Below, piece by piece: positions 1 through 6,394 of a DNA stretch of 8,139 nt. Numbering within the stretch: position 1 is the first letter of the stretch; each line of letters opens with the position of its first letter. Location: contig CAXTNC010000147.1 in assembly GCA_964245495.1 (NCBI GenBank), positions 1 through 8,139 of the forward strand. The letters are read 5' to 3'. Under the pieces are notes generated by a model. That model saw only the letters and a list, made by a program, of their open reading frames with translations, did not search any database and had not been told where the DNA came from. Source of the DNA: LMUY01 sp964245495 (lineage in GTDB: Bacteria > Pseudomonadota > Alphaproteobacteria > Acetobacterales > Acetobacteraceae). Both the position numbers and the translations under genes were made by a program.

Positions 1-52
1 GCCTGGGCTACCGGCGGACGACGCGCAACTGGCCCTGCTGCCGCCCCGCTGA
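1..52 (+). CDS. Possible 3' end of an upstream gene (partial, uncertain frame)
   Basis: The window opens inside open sequence. Reading from base 2 gives a short C-terminus, PGLPADDAQLALLPPR, ending at TGA 50-52, only 3 bases from the stop of the convergent D-aminopeptidase gene. Reading from base 3 gives an alternative, LGYRRTTRNWPCC and onward, ending at TAG 72-74. That second frame begins with LGYRR, the same peptide that ends the neighbouring D-aminopeptidase, because of the inverted repeat described separately. The first frame has the more ordinary amino-acid composition. Too little is visible to name a product or be sure a gene is present. Confidence 0.3.
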   Translation, partial: PGLPADDAQLALLPPR

Positions 53-60
53 GCTTCAGC
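48..60. terminator. Short hairpin spanning two convergent stop codons
   Basis: GCTGA GCT TCAGC forms a 5-bp stem with a 3-base loop. It contains TGA (50-52), the candidate plus-strand stop, and TCA (56-58), the complement of the D-aminopeptidase TGA stop. There is no T-run on either side, so a role as a bidirectional terminator is only suggested by position. Confidence 0.3.
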
Positions 61-1585
61 CGGCCCGCCGGTAGCCCAGGCCGCGGGCCAGCCAGCAGCC
101 GACCCGCACGGACCCGTCTCCCTGGAAGGCCAGCGTCCAGTCGCCCGGCGGCGTGTGGTCCAGCGCGCGGGGGCACGGCAGGGTCCAGACGCCCGGGCCG
201 ACCGGCTCCAGCATCTCCATGCGGCCCTGGCCCAGGAAGCCCGAGAAGCTGCCGCAGAGCACGCCGCCGGCGTCAACGACCGTCAGCCCGGCGTCCAGCT
301 CCGCGCAGCGGTAGCGGCCGGCGATGTCCGCGGCGGGCGCGCCGCCGCAGGGTTGCAGCAGCGAGGCGTGGTTCTCCGCCGGGCGGTCCATCCGCAAGCC
401 GTTCCCGCCCGGGCGCAGCCGCGCGCCGTCGCTGCCCGCAGCGCCGTCCGCTCCCAGGCCGAGCCGCTCGGCCGAATGCCCGTAGCGCAGCCTCACCTGG
501 CCGTCCGGGGCCATGTCGATGCGCGCGGCCAGCCCGGACTCCGGCTCCAGGTAGGCGCCGAGCCAATCCGGCGCGGGATGCGCGGCAGGGGACGGCCTTG
601 CCTCGCCCAGCACGGCGGCGAGCAGGTCCATCGCCGCGGCGCCCGCGTCCGCCATGTGGTTGAACAGCACGACGACCGAGACGCGCTCCGACGCCACATG
701 GAGGCGGTGGCTGCGCCAGCCGCGCAGCGCCCCGCCATGGCCGGTGACGGCGCGGCCCCACTCGGTCCGCCGCCCGAGGCCGAAGCCGTAGGCGGCCGCG
801 TTCCCGTCCGCGAAGGCGACGGGGGCGGACAGGCGGGCGTACAGCGCCGCCGGGTCGTCCCGCGTCGCGTCGATATGGCGCTCCCAGGCGACCATGTCGT
901 CCAGGCTGGCGCCCAGCCCGGCGTCCCCCGTCCACAGCACGCGGTTCTCGGCCGCGCGGAACCCGGCATCGGGCGAGCCTTCGTAGCCCTCCGTGCCGTC
1001 CGGCATGGCGCGGGTGTCGGCGGCCAGGAAGGCGGTGGCCATGCCCGCCGGCTCGAACAGCCGGGTGCGCAGCAGCTCGGCGAAGCTGCGCCCGGCGCGG
1101 TCCTGCAGGATGTCGGACAGCAGGCGGAAGTTGCCGTTGCTGTAGGAGTACCGCGTGCCCGGCGCGAACTGCAGCGTGCGCGCCCCGGCGATCACCCGGG
1201 CCGCCTCCGCGTCGCCGAACGGCGCTTCCGCCGGCGAGCCGTGCAGCATGGCCACCGCCCAGTAGTCGCGCAGGCCGGACTGGTTGTGGCACAGGTGCAG
1301 CGCGCCGGGGGCGGGCTGCTCCAGCAAGGGCAGCCGGGCGCGCACGTCCCCGTCCAGCGCCGCCGGGTCAGGGAAGGCGTCCAGCACCAGGCCGCAGGTG
1401 AACTGCTTGGTGATGGAACACATGCGGAACAGGGTGCCCGGCGTGAACGGGATGCGCCGCTCGGCGTTGGCCCATCCCCAGGCGTGGCGGGCGAGCACGT
1501 CGCCGTCGCGCAGCACGGCAACGGCCCCGCCGGGGCCGGGGTAGGCGCGCGGCAGGGCGCGGAGGGTCTGGTCGAGGCGGCTCAT
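56..1585 (-). CDS. dap: D-aminopeptidase, DAP family (serine peptidase S12, beta-lactamase-like)
   Basis: The predicted protein has 509 aa and should remove N-terminal D-amino acids (D-Ala, D-Ser, Gly) from peptides and amides. Seen in sequence: a penicillin-recognising catalytic domain with Ser57-Ile-Thr-Lys60 (SxxK), Tyr148-Ser-Asn (YxN) and His283-Gly-Gly in place of KTG. It is followed by about 170 residues matching the two C-terminal beta-barrel domains of DAP, ending in GCWLARGLGYRRAG. Family knowledge: the Ochrobactrum anthropi enzyme is about 520 aa with the same three-domain layout and the same HGG variant, and differs from penicillin-binding proteins in preferring D-amino acid peptides. 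There is no clear signal peptide, so it is probably cytoplasmic. The ATG at 1585 was chosen because it gives the family-length N-terminus; an in-frame GTG lies 5 codons upstream, and the Shine-Dalgarno is weak (AGGGG, 16 bases before the ATG). The gene is divergent from the WbsX gene and monocistronic here. A carboxypeptidase or esterase of family S12 is the alternative, but the C-terminal match makes DAP much more likely. Confidence 0.92.
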   Translation of the reverse strand: MSRLDQTLRALPRAYPGPGGAVAVLRDGDVLARHAWGWANAERRIPFTPGTLFRMCSITKQFTCGLVLDAFPDPAALDGDVRARLPLLEQPAPGALHLCHNQSGLRDYWAVAMLHGSPAEAPFGDAEAARVIAGARTLQFAPGTRYSYSNGNFRLLSDILQDRAGRSFAELLRTRLFEPAGMATAFLAADTRAMPDGTEGYEGSPDAGFRAAENRVLWTGDAGLGASLDDMVAWERHIDATRDDPAALYARLSAPVAFADGNAAAYGFGLGRRTEWGRAVTGHGGALRGWRSHRLHVASERVSVVVLFNHMADAGAAAMDLLAAVLGEARPSPAAHPAPDWLGAYLEPESGLAARIDMAPDGQVRLRYGHSAERLGLGADGAAGSDGARLRPGGNGLRMDRPAENHASLLQPCGGAPAADIAGRYRCAELDAGLTVVDAGGVLCGSFSGFLGQGRMEMLEPVGPGVWTLPCPRALDHTPPGDWTLAFQGDGSVRVGCWLARGLGYRRAG

Positions 1586-1682
1586 GCCGGCCAGTCTCAC
1601 GCCCCTGGTTGCATTGGTAAAGGTGCGCTGGCGGCATCGGCCAGGCTGCGTATGATGCGGCTTCCCTGACCAAGGCCGAAGC
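1586..1682. promoter_or_regulatory. Divergent intergenic region (D-aminopeptidase / WbsX gene)
   Basis: This 97-base spacer must hold the promoters of both divergent genes. On the plus strand, TATGAT at 1651-1656 is a 5/6 match to a -10 box, placed to give a leader of about 20 bases before the TTG start at 1683. The -35 position (1628-1633, CTGGCG) is poor. AAGG at 1672-1675 is the likely Shine-Dalgarno of the WbsX gene, 7 bases before TTG. I see no convincing -10/-35 pair for the minus-strand gene. Confidence 0.4.
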
Positions 1683-3725
1683 TTGACCGACTTGCCCGAC
1701 GCGATCCCCCTGCCGCCGCCGGACGGCGCGGACCCGGCGGCCACCCTGTCCCTGGGCGCCCTCGCCGTCTGGCAAACCTCCCTGTCCACCCTGCTGTCCG
1801 CCGCGGGCGCGGCCGGGCGGCTGCCGCTGCTGACCGGCCCCGTCCACCCCCGCCTGGCCGCCGGCGCGCGCATCCTGCTGCGCACGGACGGTCCCGGCTT
1901 CCTCGACGCGGAGCAGGTGATCCGGCTCGACATCGCGGGCCATGACCCGGCGGAGCGCCGCCTGACCGGCCAGGCCCTGGCCGACGCGCTCGACCTGCTG
2001 CACGACCCCGCCACCGGCCGGCTGCTGGACGGGCTGGCGGCACCCGTTCCCATCGGGGCCGATGGCGTCACCGTGGTGGCGTTCTACCTGCCCGCCTTCC
2101 ACCCCTTCGCCGAGAACGACGCCGCTTGGGGCGAGGGCTTCACCGAGTGGGCCAACGTGGTCGGCGCGCAGCCGCGCTTCCCCGGCCACGCCATGCCGCT
2201 GCTGCCGGCCGACCTCGGCTTCTACGACCTGCGGCTGGCGGACGTGCGCCGCCGCCAAGGGGAGCTGGCGCAGCAGTACGGGGTGGACGCGTTCTGCTAC
2301 CATTTCTACTGGTTCTCCGGCCGCCGGGTCATGCCCGCGGTGCTGGACGACGTGCTGTACTCCGGCCAGCCTGCCCTGCCGTTCTGCCTGTGCTGGGCCA
2401 ACGAAACCTGGTCCCGCCGCTGGGACGGCTCCGAGCACGACGTCACCCTCCGCCAGGAGCATGACCCGGCGACGGACGAGACGCTGTTCGCCGACCTGCT
2501 GCCGTTCTTCAGCGACCCGCGCTACCTCACCGTGGACGGCGCGCCCGTGCTGCTGGTCTACCGCATGGACATCCTGCGCGAGCCGGAGCGGGTGTTCGCC
2601 GCCTGGCGCGCCGCCGCCGTGGCGCACGGCTTTTCCGGCCTGTTCATCGCCGCCGCCCGCACCTTCGGGCTGACCGGGGCGAAGGCGGGGGCGGGGGCGG
2701 CGGACGCCACGGTGGAGTTCCCGCCGCACGGGCTGGACAACACGGACGTGGCCGGCCTGGTCGCCCCCGGCGTGCGCACCTACACGGAAGCCGGGGACGG
2801 CTTCACCGGGCGCATCCTGGACTACCGCAGCGCCGTGGTGAACGCGGTGGCCGATGGCGATGGCGACCCGTCGCGCATACCCTTGCGCATCCCGGGCGTG
2901 ATGCCGCGCTGGGACAACACGCCGCGCCGGGGCGCCACGTCCCACCTGTTCCACGGCAGCACCCCGGCGGCGTTCGGGCTGTGGGCCAGCCTGTCGCTCG
3001 CCCGCGCCGCAGCGCTTCCGCCGGGGCAGCGCATGATGTTCGTCAACGCCTGGAACGAATGGGGCGAGGGCGCGATGCTGGAGCCGGACCGCCGGTTCGG
3101 CCGCGCCTACCTGGAGGCGCTGCGCCAGGCCCGCTCCGGCTATGTCGTCAGCCCGGAGGGGGAAGGCCGCTTCCGCCTCGTCTCCCCCCTGAAGCCGGAC
3201 GGGGCGCAGCGATACCTCGACTCGTTCACTGAGACGGTGACGCTGGCCCGGCAGGCGCTGGCCCGGCTCGGCGGCCCCCCGCTTGCCCTGCGCCCCGGCC
3301 CGCCCGAGTGGCTCGCCGGCCTGAAGGCGGCCGACACGGCGGGGATCGGCACGCTGGACCACGTGCGCCCGGCGCCGGACGCCGGGCGCATCGTGGTGCA
3401 GGCGGATGGCGCGGTCACCCTGACCGGCTGGGCGGTGATGGACCCGGGCAACGCGCACGGGGCGGACCGGATCGCCTTCCTGGTGCTGGCCGACCCGCAT
3501 TCCGGCGTGGTGCGCCACCACCTGCCGCTCGCGCGCTGGACCTTGCGGACGGACGTGCGGGACGTGCACGCGCCGGGGCTGGCGGACGAGGCGGCCTGGT
3601 TCGGCTTCACGGCCACGATGGGCATGGAGGGCGTGGCGGCCGGCGCATGGAGCGTGCAGCTGATGCAGGCGGCGGGCGACCGCACGGTCCGGCTGGATTT
3701 CGGGGCCAAGCTGTTCCGCGTCTGA
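1683..3725 (+). CDS. WbsX-like glycosyltransferase (GH99-like domain) with extra N- and C-terminal regions
   Basis: This 680-aa protein probably acts in surface polysaccharide or O-antigen synthesis or modification. The core, about residues 128-485, carries the hallmarks of Glyco_tran_WbsX: AFYLP (133-137), ENDAAWGEGFTEW (144-156), FCYHFYWF (204-211), FCLCWANETWSRRWDG (234-249) and WNEWGEG (457-463). The family is GH99-like in fold, and the acidic residues of the last motif are probable active-site residues (inference). Residues 1-125 and about 540-680 lie outside the core. The latter is beta-rich (LTGWAVMDPG at 580-589, ending DFGAKLFRV) and may be a binding or docking module. There is no signal peptide or membrane segment. 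TTG 1683 was chosen because the frame is closed upstream by TGA 1653-1655, no ATG or GTG occurs nearby, and AAGG sits 7 bases upstream; a second in-frame TTG at 1692 is possible. No other polysaccharide gene lies in the window, so it appears to be an orphan. Confidence 0.88.
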   Translation: MTDLPDAIPLPPPDGADPAATLSLGALAVWQTSLSTLLSAAGAAGRLPLLTGPVHPRLAAGARILLRTDGPGFLDAEQVIRLDIAGHDPAERRLTGQALADALDLLHDPATGRLLDGLAAPVPIGADGVTVVAFYLPAFHPFAENDAAWGEGFTEWANVVGAQPRFPGHAMPLLPADLGFYDLRLADVRRRQGELAQQYGVDAFCYHFYWFSGRRVMPAVLDDVLYSGQPALPFCLCWANETWSRRWDGSEHDVTLRQEHDPATDETLFADLLPFFSDPRYLTVDGAPVLLVYRMDILREPERVFAAWRAAAVAHGFSGLFIAAARTFGLTGAKAGAGAADATVEFPPHGLDNTDVAGLVAPGVRTYTEAGDGFTGRILDYRSAVVNAVADGDGDPSRIPLRIPGVMPRWDNTPRRGATSHLFHGSTPAAFGLWASLSLARAAALPPGQRMMFVNAWNEWGEGAMLEPDRRFGRAYLEALRQARSGYVVSPEGEGRFRLVSPLKPDGAQRYLDSFTETVTLARQALARLGGPPLALRPGPPEWLAGLKAADTAGIGTLDHVRPAPDAGRIVVQADGAVTLTGWAVMDPGNAHGADRIAFLVLADPHSGVVRHHLPLARWTLRTDVRDVHAPGLADEAAWFGFTATMGMEGVAAGAWSVQLMQAAGDRTVRLDFGAKLFRV

Positions 3726-3761
3726 GGTGTGGATGGCGCCGCGGCAGTGCCGCGCGTCCAC

Positions 3762-3780
3762 CGCCGCCTGTTGGGCGGCG
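3762..3780. terminator. GC-rich hairpin in convergent spacer
   Basis: CGCCGCC (3762-3768) and GGCGGCG (3774-3780) form a perfect 7-bp stem with the loop TGTTG. It lies 37 bases after the WbsX stop and 42 bases beyond the pckA stop, in a convergent spacer. No T-run follows on either strand, so it is a terminator-like structure rather than a textbook intrinsic terminator. Confidence 0.5.
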
Positions 3781-3809
3781 AGGTCGGCAGGCTCGGCGGG
3801 CAAGAGGGT

Positions 3810-3821
3810 CCGCGGCCCCCG

Positions 3822-3832
<11 letters not shown>
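3810..3832. terminator. 8-bp hairpin enclosing the pckA stop codon
   Basis: CCGCGGCC (3810-3817) and GGCCGCGG (3825-3832) form a perfect 8-bp stem. The 7-base loop (3818-3824) ends with CTA, the complement of the pckA TAG stop at 3822-3824. Each stem arm is also close to self-complementary. There is no U-tract. It could end or stabilise the 3' end of the pckA mRNA, and act on read-through from the WbsX gene. Confidence 0.5.
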
Positions 3833-5420
<1,588 letters not shown>

Positions 5421-5449
5421 GGGGCGGTCTCCTCGGGCGTTCTGCAAGC

Positions 5450-5478
5450 GGTATAACGGGGGGAGCGGGCAGCGTCTA
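5450..5478 (-). promoter_or_regulatory. Candidate pckA promoter
   Basis: On the minus strand, TAGACG (5478-5473, 4/6 to TTGACA) and TATACC (5455-5450, 4/6 to TATAAT) are separated by exactly 17 bases. Initiation would fall near 5443, giving a leader of about 22 bases that carries the GAGGAG Shine-Dalgarno at 5434-5429. Spacing and position are good, but the box matches are moderate. Confidence 0.45.
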
Positions 5479-5500
5479 TCGAAGGCAAAACGATACTGGT

Positions 5501-5530
5501 TTGTCAATTTGTGTTGACATTGTGTGTAAG
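5501..5530 (+). promoter_or_regulatory. Candidate promoter of the toxin-antitoxin operon
   Basis: TTGTCA (5501-5506, 5/6 to the -35 consensus) and TGTAAG (5525-5530, 4/6 to the -10 consensus) are 18 bases apart. Initiation would fall near 5537, leaving a leader of about 36 bases before the antitoxin ATG. The inverted repeat at 5502-5519 overlaps the -35 box and most of the spacer, as expected for an autorepressed toxin-antitoxin promoter. Confidence 0.4.
5502..5519. promoter_or_regulatory. Inverted repeat TGTCAA-N6-TTGACA, probable antitoxin operator
   Basis: Perfect 6-bp half-sites, TGTCAA (5502-5507) and TTGACA (5514-5519), flank a 6-base spacer, 54 bases upstream of the antitoxin start. 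Ribbon-helix-helix antitoxins such as TacA bind short palindromes over their own promoter, so this is the best operator candidate in the spacer. Each half-site also reads TTGACA outward, so it could serve as a -35 element in either direction, but no good -10 box sits at 16-18 bases from either. Confidence 0.5.
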
Positions 5531-5572
5531 ACGTGCGACTTCCTGTTTGGTGTTCCTCGCAGGATCGCAAAG

Positions 5573-5872
5573 ATGACAACTTCCATCCAAGCCCGACCAG
5601 ATGCTGCCAACCGCCAGCAGATCATCAATATCCGGGCGCAGCAGCGGCAGGTCGCGTTGATCGACCGGGCTGCTGAGGAACTGGGCCAGACACGCTCCGC
5701 CTTCATGCTGGAACGGGCGGTGCAGGCGGCAGAGGCGGTGGTGTTGGACAAGTGCCTGTTCTCCGTCGATGATGCGACCTATGAGAGGTTCCAGGCCCGC
5801 TTGGATGCGCCGGTTGAACTCAATGCCAGGTTGCTCGCGTTGCTGAGCCACAAGGCGCCCTGGGATAAGTAG
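5573..5872 (+). CDS. tacA: Type II antitoxin, TacA-like (DUF1778 ribbon-helix-helix)
   Basis: This 99-aa protein should neutralise the adjacent GNAT toxin and repress the operon. Seen: an N-terminal ribbon-helix-helix stretch (INIRAQQRQVALIDRAAEELG, then QTRSAFMLERAVQAAE), followed by the DUF1778 tail with LDKCLFSVDDATYERFQARLDAP and a C-terminal KAPWDK. Family knowledge: the N-terminal half dimerises and binds DNA, while the C-terminal helices wrap the acetyltransferase and block its active site. ATG 5573 was chosen because AGGA (5561-5564) lies 8 bases upstream. A TTG at 5501 in the same frame would run through the promoter and is rejected. The family usually ends in PWD or PWE; here an extra Lys codon (AAG, 5867-5869) precedes the stop. 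That Lys codon overlaps the toxin's anomalous ATA start triplet. Confidence 0.9.
   Translation: MTTSIQARPDAANRQQIINIRAQQRQVALIDRAAEELGQTRSAFMLERAVQAAEAVVLDKCLFSVDDATYERFQARLDAPVELNARLLALLSHKAPWDK
5852..5867 (+). promoter_or_regulatory. Shine-Dalgarno and ATA triplet at the expected toxin start
   Basis: AAGG at 5852-5855 lies 9 bases before ATA at 5865-5867, which is in frame with the toxin. Reading on from the ATA gives SSAAPTSRLRPPERLSASHD and then the annotated MSGF. The LRPPERLSASHD part matches the N-terminus usual in TacT-type toxins. An ATG here would overlap the antitoxin stop (TAG 5870-5872) in the usual coupled arrangement. The in-frame stop upstream is TGA 5844-5846, and no ATG, GTG or TTG lies between it and 5928. 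Confidence 0.55.
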
Positions 5873-5927
5873 CGCCGCACCGACCTCGCGCCTGCGGCCG
5901 CCGGAGCGGCTTTCGGCAAGTCACGAC

Positions 5928-6383
5928 ATGTCAGGCTTCAAGTCCCGCGAGCCTGCGCTGGATCGCTGGCTCACGACCCGCGCACTTCGCAACGAGGGCC
6001 GGATGTCGCGGACCTTCGTCATCTGTGCGCCGGAGACGGATGATGTGATCGGCTTCTACTCGTTGGCCAACGGCGCGGTTCAGCGGGCGGCGGCGACTAA
6101 GCGGCTTCAGCGCAATGCGCCTGATCCCATTCCGGTCATGGTGCTGGGGCGGCTTGCGGTGGCGGAGGCTTGGGAGCGTCGGGGGCTTGGGCGGTCCTTG
6201 CTGCGGGATGCTGTTTTGCGGACGGTGCAGGCTGGTGAGATTGCGGGGGTTGCCGCCATTCTGGTGCATGCGAAGTCGGACGAGGCGGCTGAGTTTTACC
6301 GACGGTTTGGATTTTCTGAGGCGGAGTTACACCCGCTGACCCTCATGCTTCCGCTGGCGACCATTAAATATGTAATGGCTTGA
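5928..6383 (+). CDS. tacT: GNAT-family toxin, TacT-like tRNA acetyltransferase (start uncertain)
   Basis: From ATG 5928 the protein has 151 aa. TacT-type toxins use acetyl-CoA to acetylate the amino group of charged aminoacyl-tRNAs and so stop translation. Seen: MSGFKSREPALDRWLTTRALRN (1-22), VMVLGRLAVAEAWERRGLGRSLL (70-92) with the acetyl-CoA pyrophosphate loop at RRGLG (84-88), and ILVHAKSDEAAEFYRRFGF (111-129), where Tyr124 matches the catalytic tyrosine. These features look intact. ATG 5928 lacks a good Shine-Dalgarno, and family homology (LRPPERLSASHD) continues about 20 codons upstream to an ATA at 5865 with AAGG well placed. Translation may therefore start at ATA 5865 or CTG 5892, or the toxin is N-terminally truncated and weakened. 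The second half uses G- and T-rich codons (67% GC at 6181-6240), less GC-biased than pckA. It is cotranscribed with tacA and ends 11 bases from the convergent unknown gene. Confidence 0.87.
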   Translation: MSGFKSREPALDRWLTTRALRNEGRMSRTFVICAPETDDVIGFYSLANGAVQRAAATKRLQRNAPDPIPVMVLGRLAVAEAWERRGLGRSLLRDAVLRTVQAGEIAGVAAILVHAKSDEAAEFYRRFGFSEAELHPLTLMLPLATIKYVMA

Positions 6384-6394
6384 ACAGCTGAAGA

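Larger units (their letters stand above)
1..81. repeat. Perfect 17-bp inverted repeat, arms 1-17 and 65-81
   Basis: Bases 1-17 (GCCTGGGCTACCGGCGG) are the exact reverse complement of bases 65-81. The match stops on the inside at 18/64; it could extend outward, since the left arm touches the window edge. The right arm is coding: it encodes the GLGYRR end of the D-aminopeptidase on the minus strand. The 47-base interval is long for a simple terminator loop, so the repeat may be a relic of an inverted duplication of that gene's 3' end, or a convergent paralog just outside the window. Confidence 0.75.

Noticed and set aside
155..1669. Long plus-strand open frame opposite the D-aminopeptidase gene
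   Set aside because: Its product is rich in Ala, Arg, Gly, Gln and Val with no motif; it is the antisense shadow of a gene with intact catalytic motifs in very GC-rich DNA.
1368..3803. 811-codon minus-strand open frame opposite the WbsX gene
   Set aside because: Low-complexity Arg/Gly/Ala/Val composition, no domain motifs, and it overlaps two well-supported genes; a shadow frame caused by high GC.
5514..5542. Consensus TTGACA at 5514-5519 as the -35 of the toxin-antitoxin promoter
   Set aside because: At 16-18 bases downstream there is no acceptable -10 box (GACTTC or similar); TTGTCA at 5501 with TGTAAG fits better, so TTGACA is read as an operator half-site.
5501..5572. TTG 5501 as start of the antitoxin
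   Set aside because: It lies in the candidate promoter and operator; ATG 5573 has AGGA 8 bases upstream and gives the usual TacA length.
5421..5579. N-terminal extension of pckA to the ATG at 5579
   Set aside because: It would add 53 residues with no family similarity and run across the divergent promoter region; GTG 5420 has an excellent Shine-Dalgarno.
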